Source: Caulobacter sp. CCH9-E1 (GTDB lineage Bacteria; Pseudomonadota; Alphaproteobacteria; Caulobacterales; Caulobacteraceae). From it: 64,000 nucleotides of DNA. Location: positions 18,300 to 82,299 of the forward strand of contig NZ_LSJA01000038.1 in assembly GCF_001556515.1 (NCBI RefSeq), written 5' to 3'. Positions 8,560 through 15,978 of this stretch are shown piece after piece. The stretch's first letter is position 1; each line of letters opens with the position of its first letter. The notes under the pieces were generated by a model. That model did no database searches. It saw only the letters and a list, made by a program, of their open reading frames with translations, and had not been told where the DNA came from. A program made the translations under genes and the position numbers.

Positions 8560-9543
8560 ATGCTGAACCGTCGCGGCGCCCTTGCGGCTTTCGTCACTGG
8601 CGTCCTGGGATCCCTGGCGGCGCGGAAGGCGGAGGCGGCCGTGGAACAGTCCAAGTCGGCGCCCGCCGATCCCACCGAGATCATCACCCTCTGGCCGAAC
8701 GGCGCGCCGGGCGGGGAGGGCGTCACGGTCGAGGAGCGGATCATTGATCGCACCACGCCCGGCGGTCCGCGCGACCGCGCCCTGACGCACACGCGCAAGC
8801 CGACCCTGGCGGTCTTCCGCCCCAAGAAGCCGAACGGCGCGGCGGTCATGCTGATCCCCGGCGGCGGCTACGAGCGGGTGGTGCTGGACAAGGAAGGCTA
8901 CGAGACCGCCCGGCGGCTGAACGAGAGCGGCTATACCTGCTTTGTCCTGTTCTACCGCATGCCCGGCGACGGCTGGGCGGCGGGCGGCGACGCCCCACTG
9001 CAGGACGCCCAGCGCGCTATCCGCCTGGTCCGTTCGAAGGCTTCGGCCATGGGCTTCTCGGCGGACCGCGTGGCGATCATGGGCTTTTCGGCCGGCGGAC
9101 ATCTGGCGGCCAATCTGACGGTGCGGTTTGACGCCCCGACCTATGACTCCGTCGACGCCGCCGACCAGCTGTCGGCCAAGCCGAGCCTGTCGGCCTTGAT
9201 CTATCCGGTTATCAGCCTGGACCTGTCGATCGCCCACGGCGGCTCGCGCAAGCAGCTGCTGGCCCGCGACGGCTCGCCCGACCGCGAGGCCGTCCTGTCG
9301 CCGGACAAGCAGGTGCGGGAAGGGCTGTCGCCGGTGTTCCTGCTGCACGCGGCCGACGACAAGACCGTGCCGGTCGCCAATTCCCTGACCATGTTCACGG
9401 CGCTGAAGGCCAAGGCGGTTCCGGCCGAACTGCACGTCTTCGAGGAGGGCGGCCACGGCTTTGGCCTGCGTTTCACCCCCGACAAGCCGGTCGCCGCCTG
9501 GCCCAGCCTGTTCGAGGCCTTCGCCAAGCGGCACGGGGTTTAG
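8560..9543 (+). CDS. Exported alpha/beta-hydrolase (esterase, acetyl-xylan-esterase-like)
   Basis: 327-aa secreted serine esterase of the BD-FAE/acetyl-esterase type. The N-terminus has LNRRGALAAFVTG, a twin-Arg-like leader ending near AAARKAEAA (about residue 27). The catalytic set is visible: oxyanion loop PGGGYE, nucleophile Ser in GFSAGGH, Asp in HAADDKTVP and His in EGGHGFGL. The N-terminal ITLWPNGAPGGEG is usual for enzymes that deacetylate plant polysaccharide. It stands alone behind the LacI-type operator, so induction by a plant-derived sugar is likely. Substrate is inferred from family. Confidence 0.85.
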   Translation: MLNRRGALAAFVTGVLGSLAARKAEAAVEQSKSAPADPTEIITLWPNGAPGGEGVTVEERIIDRTTPGGPRDRALTHTRKPTLAVFRPKKPNGAAVMLIPGGGYERVVLDKEGYETARRLNESGYTCFVLFYRMPGDGWAAGGDAPLQDAQRAIRLVRSKASAMGFSADRVAIMGFSAGGHLAANLTVRFDAPTYDSVDAADQLSAKPSLSALIYPVISLDLSIAHGGSRKQLLARDGSPDREAVLSPDKQVREGLSPVFLLHAADDKTVPVANSLTMFTALKAKAVPAELHVFEEGGHGFGLRFTPDKPVAAWPSLFEAFAKRHGV

Positions 9544-9587
9544 GGCGGCTTCAAGCTGGATAGTTCCGAGAACGAGCCCCCAAATCC

Positions 9588-9693
9588 GTGTCATCCCGGA
9601 AGCCTCGCAGAGGCTATCCGGGACCCAGGGGCTAGCGGCGGTGCGGTTGCCCCTGGGTCCCGGCTCTCCGCTACGCTCCGGCCGGGATGACAC
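9588..9693. repeat. Composite palindromic intergenic repeat, long copy
   Basis: A 106-base element between two convergent genes. Its outer ends are a 12-base perfect inverted repeat (GTGTCATCCCGG and CCGGGATGACAC). An inner 11-base inverted repeat, GGACCCAGGGG (9621-9631) and CCCCTGGGTCC (9650-9660), makes a second hairpin. The left 36 bases match the short copy at 46082 with one difference. It could act as a bidirectional terminator; it looks like a REP/MITE-type dispersed element. Confidence 0.75.
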
Positions 9694-9726
9694 GAGAGGA
9701 GGCGATGAAGCAGTCCAGGCGTTCGC

Positions 9727-10446
9727 TCAGCAGGTTTCCCGTTCCCGCGCGTTCCAGGCGGCGATCTCGGCGTCCCGGAACTTGACCCACTCGGCCCGCA
9801 GCACCGCCGGCCGTTTGCCATGGCGCTCGTCGAGGAACTCGGCCCCGACGACGCGGTCGGTGCGGAAGGTGCGGAACGCCTCGCGCAGCTCGCACCAGGC
9901 GATGATCATCCGGATGGTCTCGCGATAGCCGACCGTGACCGGCCAGATGACGCGGTTGCTGACCGCGCCGGCCTCGTCGCTGTAGTCGAGGCGGATCTTG
10001 CGGCCAGCGTGGATCCAGGCGCGGACCTGAGCGACGTCGATGCGGTCGGTCTGGGGCTTCCAGGCGGGCGAGGCCGCCGCCGCCGGCTCCAGCACATAGG
10101 GGCGCAGTCGATCGGGAACAGCCGAGGCGATCTTGCTGATCAGGTCCTTGGCGGCCTTGGCCAGCACCGGGTCGCCGCGTCCGGCAACCCACTGCGCGCC
10201 CAGCACCGCCGCCTCGATCTCGTCGGGCGTCAGCATCAGCGGCGGCATGTCGAAGCCGGCTTCCAGCACATAGCCGACGCCGGCCTCGCCGCGAATCGGG
10301 GCGCGTTGGCCGACCAGGGCGGCGATGTCGCGATAGACGCTGCGCTTGGAGGTCTCCAGCTCGGCGGCGATGGCGTCGGCTGTCACCGGCGCGCGGCTGC
10401 GGCGCAGGATCTGGATGATCTGGAAAAGGCGTTCGGCGCGTCTCAT
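9727..10446 (-). CDS. YafY-type HTH/WYL-domain transcriptional regulator
   Basis: 239-aa DNA-binding regulator. Residues 1 to about 60 form a DeoR-like winged helix (RRAERLFQIIQILRRSRAPVTADAIAAEL, then SKRSVYRDIAALVGQRAPI). A WYL domain follows (about 140-215: IHAGRKIRLDYSDEAGAVSNRVIWPVTVGYRETIRMIIAWCELR). It is divergent from the GST-like gene at 10541 with a near-perfect 22-bp palindrome between them, so it probably controls both genes. The ligand is unknown. Confidence 0.88.
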   Translation of the reverse strand: MRRAERLFQIIQILRRSRAPVTADAIAAELETSKRSVYRDIAALVGQRAPIRGEAGVGYVLEAGFDMPPLMLTPDEIEAAVLGAQWVAGRGDPVLAKAAKDLISKIASAVPDRLRPYVLEPAAAASPAWKPQTDRIDVAQVRAWIHAGRKIRLDYSDEAGAVSNRVIWPVTVGYRETIRMIIAWCELREAFRTFRTDRVVGAEFLDERHGKRPAVLRAEWVKFRDAEIAAWNARERETC

Positions 10447-10468
10447 GACTTCGAATATCAGCGATCGC

Positions 10469-10490
10469 TACTGACAGCATGCTGGCAGTA
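10469..10490. promoter_or_regulatory. 22-bp near-perfect palindrome, candidate WYL-regulator operator
   Basis: The 22 bases from 10469 to 10490 are palindromic except for one mismatched pair; the core is CAGCATGCTG and the ends are TACTG and CAGTA. It lies 23 bases from the start of the WYL regulator and 51 bases before the GST-like start, the usual place for an autoregulated divergent pair. Confidence 0.65.
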
Positions 10491-10540
10491 GGGTGGCGGT
10501 AGCAAGTGGTCATCACGACATTCGAGATCGGAGAGGGACC

Positions 10541-11269
10541 ATGATCACGCTGTTCGCCGCCGGAGCCGGGTTCGGGCTGCCCGAGATCAGCCCCTATGTC
10601 ACCAAGACCGAGGTCCAGCTGATGATGGCCGGCCTCGACTATCGCAAGACGGTCGGCAGCCGCGAGACCGCGCCCAAGGGCCAGCTGCCGTGGATCGAGG
10701 ACGCGGCCCAGGCGATCGGCGACTCCACCTTCATCCGCGCCCACATCGAGCAGAAGTACAATGTCGATCTCGATATCGGTCTGACCGGCAAGGAGCGCGC
10801 CCAGGCCTGGGCGATCGAGCGGATGATCGAGAACCAGCTGGGCTGGGTCTCGGGCTATTTCCGCTTCCTGGAGCCCGCCAATTTCGCCAAGGGGCCGGCG
10901 CGCTGGTTCGACCAGGCGCCCGAGCACTTGCGCGACGGCCTTCGGCAGGGGCTCCTGGAGGCGGTCAGCGCCAACATCCGCGCCGTCGGCGTCGGGCGTC
11001 ACCTTCGCGAGGAGATCGCGTGGCTGGGCAGTCTGTCGCTGCGCTCGCTGGACGAACTGCTGGAGGACAAGACCTATCTGATGCGCGACAGCCACCCCGT
11101 CGGCGTCGACGCCATCGCCTTCGCCATGCTGGCCGCGATCCTGACGCCGTTCTTCGATTCGCCGCTGCGGCGGGAGGCTGAAAGCTATCCGCGCCTTGTC
11201 GCCTATGTCGGCCGCATGATGAGCCAATTCTACCCCGCCCATCCCTGGGGACTGCGCCAAGCGGCGTAA
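10541..11269 (+). CDS. Glutathione S-transferase-like protein
   Basis: 242-aa cytosolic protein with a thioredoxin-like N-terminal part (ITLFAAGAGFGLPEISPYVTKTEVQLMMAGLDYRK, then KGQLPWIED) and an all-helical C-terminal part, the layout of GST/metaxin-like proteins. The usual Ser/Cys after the first strand is replaced by a GAGFGLPEIS segment, so ordinary GST catalysis is uncertain. I start at ATG 10541, preceded by GGAGAGGG at 10530-10537; an earlier in-frame GTG/ATG would run through the operator region. Divergent from a WYL regulator, so it may be an inducible detoxification gene. Confidence 0.7.
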   Translation: MITLFAAGAGFGLPEISPYVTKTEVQLMMAGLDYRKTVGSRETAPKGQLPWIEDAAQAIGDSTFIRAHIEQKYNVDLDIGLTGKERAQAWAIERMIENQLGWVSGYFRFLEPANFAKGPARWFDQAPEHLRDGLRQGLLEAVSANIRAVGVGRHLREEIAWLGSLSLRSLDELLEDKTYLMRDSHPVGVDAIAFAMLAAILTPFFDSPLRREAESYPRLVAYVGRMMSQFYPAHPWGLRQAA

Positions 11270-11463
11270 GGGCCTCAACTATCCCCCGTGAAAGTCTAGA
11301 TCACCGCCGTTCAGGTTGCGGTCGCCGGTTGCATTTCATTTCGATCTGACGTTGTTGACGGCCAATGACCTCGCTTTGGCGCGATCATTGGCCGCACATG
11401 TCTAGGTCTTGCCCCTCGCGGCGGGCGTGTGCTGTTTTGCGGCTTCAAAATAGGGGGTATGGG

Positions 11464-11799
11464 ATGTCTGAGACTTTGGCGCCGGTAGAGGTTGAGACGG
11501 TGCTGGAAGCGATCTCGACGGAGATGTCGATCGCGGCCGTGGCGTGCGGACATCTGGACGTGGCGCTGGGCAAGATCCTCGAGGTCGTGCCGGCCGAGCA
11601 TCGCTTGGCCGTGATGCACGAGCTGCACATGGTCGACATGCTGGCCCAGCACATCACCGCCATCACCGACTTCACCGGCCGCGTGCTGCACGAGAGCCAC
11701 CACACCGGCCGCCTCGAGGTCAACGACGCCCTCAACGCCATCACCCTGGGCGACGTCGCCGCCCGCCTGCGCGCCTCGCTGCTGGCCAAGGCCGGCTAA
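11464..11799 (+). CDS. Small conserved-looking protein of unknown function (111 aa)
   Basis: I do not recognise a family. The product is 111 aa, acidic and helical by composition, with several His (HLDVALGKILEVV, HELHMVDMLAQHITAI, HESHHTG). No signal peptide or membrane segment is seen. I choose ATG 11464, with GGGGGTATGGG just upstream, over the longer frame beginning at 11365, whose first 33 codons are Arg/Cys-rich. It ends 8 bases from the convergent dehydrogenase stop. The clustered His residues could bind metal, but that is speculation. Confidence 0.6.
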   Translation: MSETLAPVEVETVLEAISTEMSIAAVACGHLDVALGKILEVVPAEHRLAVMHELHMVDMLAQHITAITDFTGRVLHESHHTGRLEVNDALNAITLGDVAARLRASLLAKAG

Positions 11800-11807
11800 G
11801 ACGGCCC

Positions 11808-12824
11808 TTAGTGAGACGGCCGGACGGCGTCCGCGGACACCGCGTGCGCCGACGGTCGTCCGGCCTCGACATCAGCCAGATTGCCCAGCGTCGTCTCGGC
11901 GATCGCGGTCAGCGCTTCCTCGGTGAGGAAGGCCTGGTGGCCGGTCACCAGCACGTTCGGGAAGGTCAGCAGGCGCTGGAAGAGGTCGTCCTGGATGATC
12001 TCGTTCGACAGGTCCTCGAAGAACAGGTCCGCCTCCTGCTCGTAGACATCCAGCGCCACGCCGCCCACCTGCCGTGACTTGAGGCCCGCGATCAGGGCGG
12101 TGGTGTCGATCAGCGCGCCCCGGCTGGTGTTGATGATCAGCACGCCAGGCTTGGCGGCCGCGATGGCGGCGTCGTCGATCAGGTGCCGCGTCTCGGGCGT
12201 CAGCGGGCAGTGCAGCGAGATCAGCTCGGCTTCGCGCAGCAGGGTCTTCACGGGGACATAGCGGACGCCGGCCGCGATGAGCGCCGGATCCTGCACGACA
12301 TCGCTGGCCAGAACCTCGCAGCCAAAGCCCAGGCGCAGCATCCGCGCGACCAGCGCTCCGATCCGGCCGGTGCCGACGACCCCCGCCGTGCGTCCGGCCA
12401 GGTTGCGGCCGATCAGGCCGTCGAGGGCGAAGTTGTTCTCGCGGACACGGGCGTAGGCGCGCGGGATGTTGCGATCCAGCGCTAGCAGCAGGCCCAGGGT
12501 GAACTCCGCCACCGCCTCCGGCGAATAGGCCGGCACGCGCACGACGGTGACGCCCAGCCGTTGCGCCGCCGCCAGGTCGACATTGTTGAAGCCGGCGCAC
12601 CGCAGCGCCACGGTCCGCGTCCCGCCGGTGGCTAGAGCCTCCAGCGTCGCCGCGTCGAGGCGGTCGTTGACGAAGACGCACACCGCCGGGTAGCCGACGG
12701 CCAGCGGCGCCGAGGAGGCGTCGAGGCGGGCCTCGAAGTAGTCGATGCGGTGACCAAAGGCGCCATTCGCGGCGTCGAAGAAACGCCGATCGTAGGCCTT
12801 GGCCGAGAACATCGCCACCCGCAT
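11808..12824 (-). CDS. D-lactate dehydrogenase-type 2-hydroxyacid dehydrogenase
   Basis: 338-aa NAD-dependent D-2-hydroxyacid dehydrogenase that interconverts pyruvate and D-lactate by family. The Rossmann motif is VVGTGRIGALVARML (about 147-161). Catalytic residues are visible: Arg in NTSRGALID, Glu in DVYEQEAD and His in VTGHQAFLTEEAL. The EQEADLFFEDLSN segment is typical of LdhA-type enzymes rather than glycerate or phosphoglycerate dehydrogenases. Stands alone, convergent with the small gene at 11464. Confidence 0.85.
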   Translation of the reverse strand: MRVAMFSAKAYDRRFFDAANGAFGHRIDYFEARLDASSAPLAVGYPAVCVFVNDRLDAATLEALATGGTRTVALRCAGFNNVDLAAAQRLGVTVVRVPAYSPEAVAEFTLGLLLALDRNIPRAYARVRENNFALDGLIGRNLAGRTAGVVGTGRIGALVARMLRLGFGCEVLASDVVQDPALIAAGVRYVPVKTLLREAELISLHCPLTPETRHLIDDAAIAAAKPGVLIINTSRGALIDTTALIAGLKSRQVGGVALDVYEQEADLFFEDLSNEIIQDDLFQRLLTFPNVLVTGHQAFLTEEALTAIAETTLGNLADVEAGRPSAHAVSADAVRPSH

Positions 12825-12918
12825 GGTCTGCTCCTCACGTGAAGGCCGCAGCGGTAGCAGATCGCGCGGGGCGCGCGCAGCGCGGGCGGCTACGGAGGGT
12901 CAGCCCGCCAAGGCCCGC

Positions 12919-13659
12919 TCACCAAGGTATCGGCGCGCCGTCGTAGTCGAAGAAGCCGCCGCTGTCGGCGGCCTCCCACTGGTGAACGACCTTCAGAAGC
13001 TTGGCGACGGCCTCGCGCGGCGTCGCGATCGACCGGGCGCCGCGCGCGAACGGGGCGCTCAGCGGCGTGTCGACTGTTCCCGGATGCAGGGCGGCGCAGA
13101 TCGTCAGCGGCCGTTCGCGCGACAGCTCGATCGCCTGGCAGCGGATCAGCATGTTCAGCGCCGCCTTGCTGGCGCGGTAGGCGTGCCAGCCGCCCAGGCT
13201 GTTGTCGCCGATGCTGCCGACGCGGGCCGATAGCGCCGCGATCACGCCGCGTTCATAGCGGGGCAGCAGCGGCGCCAAGTGCTTGCAGACCAGCGTGGGC
13301 AGCACGGTGTTGACCTCGAACAGCCGAGAGAGGCTGGCGGCCGTCACCGCCTTCATGGACTTCTCGGGCGCGAGACCTGGCTCATGCAGAATGCCCGTGG
13401 CGATCAGGATCAATCCCGGAGCGCCGAGCCTGGAAATCTCGATCGCCAGATTGGCCAGGGCTTGCTCATCCAGCAGGTCGGCGGCCAGGAAGGGCAGGCG
13501 CGGATCGTCGGGCCAGTCGTCAGGCCGCCGGCGACCGACGCCGACCACCTTGTCCCAGCCCGGCTCGCCGCGCAGTTCCTCGACGAAGGCGCGCCCCAGG
13601 CCGCCGCCGGCGCCGACCACGACCGCGAGGCGTTGGTCTGGCTCTTGATCGAGCGTCAT
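12919..13659 (-). CDS. Short-chain dehydrogenase/reductase
   Basis: 246-aa NAD(P)-dependent oxidoreductase. The cofactor loop is VVVGAGGGLGRAFVEEL near residue 15, the catalytic Tyr-Lys pair is YRASK with an upstream Ser in ARVGSIGDNS, and PGTVDTPLSAPF follows. Resembles the CsgA/sniffer-like SDR group by layout, but the substrate is unknown. It starts 1 base after the stop of the DUF3429 gene, so the two form an operon. Confidence 0.85.
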   Translation of the reverse strand: MTLDQEPDQRLAVVVGAGGGLGRAFVEELRGEPGWDKVVGVGRRRPDDWPDDPRLPFLAADLLDEQALANLAIEISRLGAPGLILIATGILHEPGLAPEKSMKAVTAASLSRLFEVNTVLPTLVCKHLAPLLPRYERGVIAALSARVGSIGDNSLGGWHAYRASKAALNMLIRCQAIELSRERPLTICAALHPGTVDTPLSAPFARGARSIATPREAVAKLLKVVHQWEAADSGGFFDYDGAPIPW

Positions 13660-13660
13660 C

Positions 13661-14137
13661 TCAGCCGCCCGCCACCGCCGCGCCGATCACCAGGCCGACG
13701 CAGGCCATGGCCGTCAGCGGCAGGCGAAGCTGCCGGTACCACTCGGGGAGAGACTTGGAGGTTACGTCCCAGACGCCTTGCGCGGCCAGGGCGGCGCCCA
13801 TGCCAAGCAGGGCGTCCGCCGCCAGCTTGGGTTCGCTCTGCCCCATGACGCCGACGGCGGCGAGCGCCCAGCCGACCAGGGGCGGGGCCATCGCCAGGAC
13901 CAGGGTGTCGGAGCGGCAATCGTCGCTGAACACCGCCTGCGCCGCGCGCACGCCGCCCAGGAAGGACAGGATGGCGGCGGCGTAGACGACCTGGATGCTG
14001 CTCCAGGACAAGACCGGTTCGAACCAGTCGATCCGCAGCACCGGCGGCGCCAGGAACGGGATCAGCCCCAGGCCGCCCAGCCAGGTCATCAGCTTGGCCT
14101 GGGATCGCGCCTGGCCGATCTCTTGCGCGTGCGACAT
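13661..14137 (-). CDS. DUF3429 membrane protein
   Basis: 158-aa protein with four to five hydrophobic segments (LMTWLGGLGLIPFLAPPVL, VVYAAAILSFLGGVRAA, LVLAMAPPLVGWALAAVGVM, LTAMACVGLVIGAAVA). The LSFLGGVRAA motif and final SLPEWYRQLRLPLT are family hallmarks of DUF3429. I prefer ATG 14137, preceded by GAGGGAGCGGGAA, over an earlier in-frame start at 14161. Function unknown; first gene of a two-gene operon with the SDR. Confidence 0.75.
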   Translation of the reverse strand: MSHAQEIGQARSQAKLMTWLGGLGLIPFLAPPVLRIDWFEPVLSWSSIQVVYAAAILSFLGGVRAAQAVFSDDCRSDTLVLAMAPPLVGWALAAVGVMGQSEPKLAADALLGMGAALAAQGVWDVTSKSLPEWYRQLRLPLTAMACVGLVIGAAVAGG

Positions 14138-14359
14138 GGCTTTCCCGCTCCCTCGGACCAAGCGCCTAGCTGGCGCTCGGATGAGAGATACGCGGCGTCG
14201 CCGCGATTGGATGACCGCACACGCCGTATCGATCGCTCAAAGCGCTCGAGACGTCAGTCCTGGAGGTGCGCCAACGGCCGCTTCTGGCGCGTTGTAGTCG
14301 TCGGGGTCTCCCACACGGAGTTTCACACGATTGTCGTCAGGCGCTGGCATGGCCGGCTC

Positions 14360-14914
14360 ATGTCCATCCCCGCCTCCGATCAAGGCCTGACGCCTGAGGC
14401 GTCCGGCTCGCCAGGCGCCGAGCGCTTTGAGGCCCTGGCCCGACGCCTTCGCGTTCCGCTGCTGCGCTACTTCACTCGCCGCACCGGCTCGCGGCCCGAC
14501 AGCGAGGAATTGGTACAGGACCTGTTTCTGCGACTGCTGCGCCGCCCTGGCCTCATGGCCCTGGAAAGCATCGATGGTTACGTGTTCGAGGCCGCCGCGA
14601 ACCTCCTTCGCGACAAGGTGAAACGGGAACGGACACGGCCGCTGCTGAGCGCGGTCGACTTGGATCGTATCGACCTGGCCGACGACCTCCCGGACGCGGA
14701 GGACGTCATCGGCGGGCGACAGAACCTGGAACGCATCCGGATCGCCCTCAAGTCGCTCTCGCCTCGGGCGCGCACCATCGTCATTCTTCGTCGCTTCGAG
14801 GATATGAGCCACGCCCAGATCGCCGCCCGGCTGAATATCTCGGTCAGCGCCGTCGAGAAGCATCTTGTGCGGTCGATGGCCGTTCTGCGCAACGCCTTGC
14901 GGGAGCAGGGATGA
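14360..14914 (+). CDS. ECF sigma factor, FecI type
   Basis: 184-aa alternative sigma factor. Region 2 lies at about 25-85 (LRRPGLMALESIDGYVFEAAANLL) and region 4 at about 125-180 (LKSLSPRARTIVILRRFEDM, then AQIAARLNISVSAVEKHLVRS). I take ATG 14360 as start; no other ATG/GTG lies close upstream in frame. Its stop overlaps the FecR-like gene by 4 bases (ATGA). In such systems the sigma factor is released when the receptor signals via FecR, and then transcribes the receptor gene. Confidence 0.9.
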   Translation: MSIPASDQGLTPEASGSPGAERFEALARRLRVPLLRYFTRRTGSRPDSEELVQDLFLRLLRRPGLMALESIDGYVFEAAANLLRDKVKRERTRPLLSAVDLDRIDLADDLPDAEDVIGGRQNLERIRIALKSLSPRARTIVILRRFEDMSHAQIAARLNISVSAVEKHLVRSMAVLRNALREQG

Positions 14915-15861
14915 TGAGGCGTCGCATCGTTGACGAGGACGAGGCCGCCCGATGGTTCGCCAAGGCTGATCGCGGGCCGCTGGCGGCGGACGACCGCAAG
15001 GCGTTCCTTGAGTGGCTCGAAGCCCCCGGCAACGCCGAGGCCTATCAGGAAACCGCCGACGCCTGGTCGTCCCTGAGGGCGGCCAAGGGCGCCGATGGCC
15101 TGATGGCGATGCGCGCGGCTGCTTTGCGCGACGCATCCGGGATCAGCCGTCGGCGCGCGATCTTCGGCTTGGCCGGCGCCGCGACAGCGGCGGGCGGGGG
15201 CGGCGTCGCGGTGATGATGGCCAGCGCGGCCGGCGCGACGATCCGCACCAGCGCGGGCGAGCGCCTTACCGCCCCGTTGCCGGACGGATCGAGCGTGACC
15301 CTGGCTCCGCTGTCGAGGGTTCGTGTGCAGTACGACGCCCAGCGTCGGCGCGTGCGGCTCGTTGAGGGGCAGGCCTATTTCGACATGCGCTCGGCCCCCG
15401 ACCGGCCGTTCCAGGTCGTTGTTGGCGATGAGCGCGCCCAAGGCAGCGGCGGGCGCTTCCAAGTGACCAAGCAGGGCGATACGGCGCAGATTCTTATCGA
15501 GGACGGAGCGCTCGACGTCGCCGCGGCCGGACAGGCCGCGCCGCGAAGACTGACGACCGGCCAAATGGTGTCTGGTCAGGCCGGGCCAAAATCCGTGGCG
15601 GCGGCGGATCTCGACGCGCTCACGGCCTGGCGCGATGGCCGGCTGGTGTTCAACGACACGCCGTTGCCGCAGGTCGCGGCGGCGTTCAATCGCTATTCCA
15701 GCGACCAGTTGTCCCTGGCTCCGGGCGCGCGGCTGGACGACATCCGGATCTCCGGATCGTTCCGCTACGACGGCGCGCGCGAGTTCGCCAACGCCCTGCG
15801 CGTGGGCTTTGGCGTGCGCGTCCATCAGGTCGACAGGACAACCTGGGAGATCGCCGAATGA
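14911..15861 (+). CDS. FecR-type anti-sigma/signal transducer
   Basis: 316-aa inner-membrane regulator. Residues about 10-50 are the cytoplasmic DUF4880 anti-sigma part (EAARWFAKADRGPLAADDRKAFLEWL). A membrane segment (about 82-105, FGLAGAATAAGGGGVAVMMA) follows, then the periplasmic FecR domain (about 105-205, TSAGERLTAPLPDGSSVTLAPLSRV) and a C-terminal STN-like DUF4974 domain (about 245-315, LVFNDTPLPQVAAAFNRYSS). Translationally coupled to the sigma gene. It should contact the N-terminal domain of the receptor at 15979. Confidence 0.9.
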   Translation: MMRRRIVDEDEAARWFAKADRGPLAADDRKAFLEWLEAPGNAEAYQETADAWSSLRAAKGADGLMAMRAAALRDASGISRRRAIFGLAGAATAAGGGGVAVMMASAAGATIRTSAGERLTAPLPDGSSVTLAPLSRVRVQYDAQRRRVRLVEGQAYFDMRSAPDRPFQVVVGDERAQGSGGRFQVTKQGDTAQILIEDGALDVAAAGQAAPRRLTTGQMVSGQAGPKSVAAADLDALTAWRDGRLVFNDTPLPQVAAAFNRYSSDQLSLAPGARLDDIRISGSFRYDGAREFANALRVGFGVRVHQVDRTTWEIAE

Positions 15862-15978
15862 CCGATGCTGGCGTCCCGGCATTCGATGAAATTTTCGCGA
15901 CAAGGTGAGGCTTTCGGCGGAGCCGCGGTTCCTGGGGATGATCGGTCGACGGGGGCCGGATTTGCCTAGGAAAGCACG

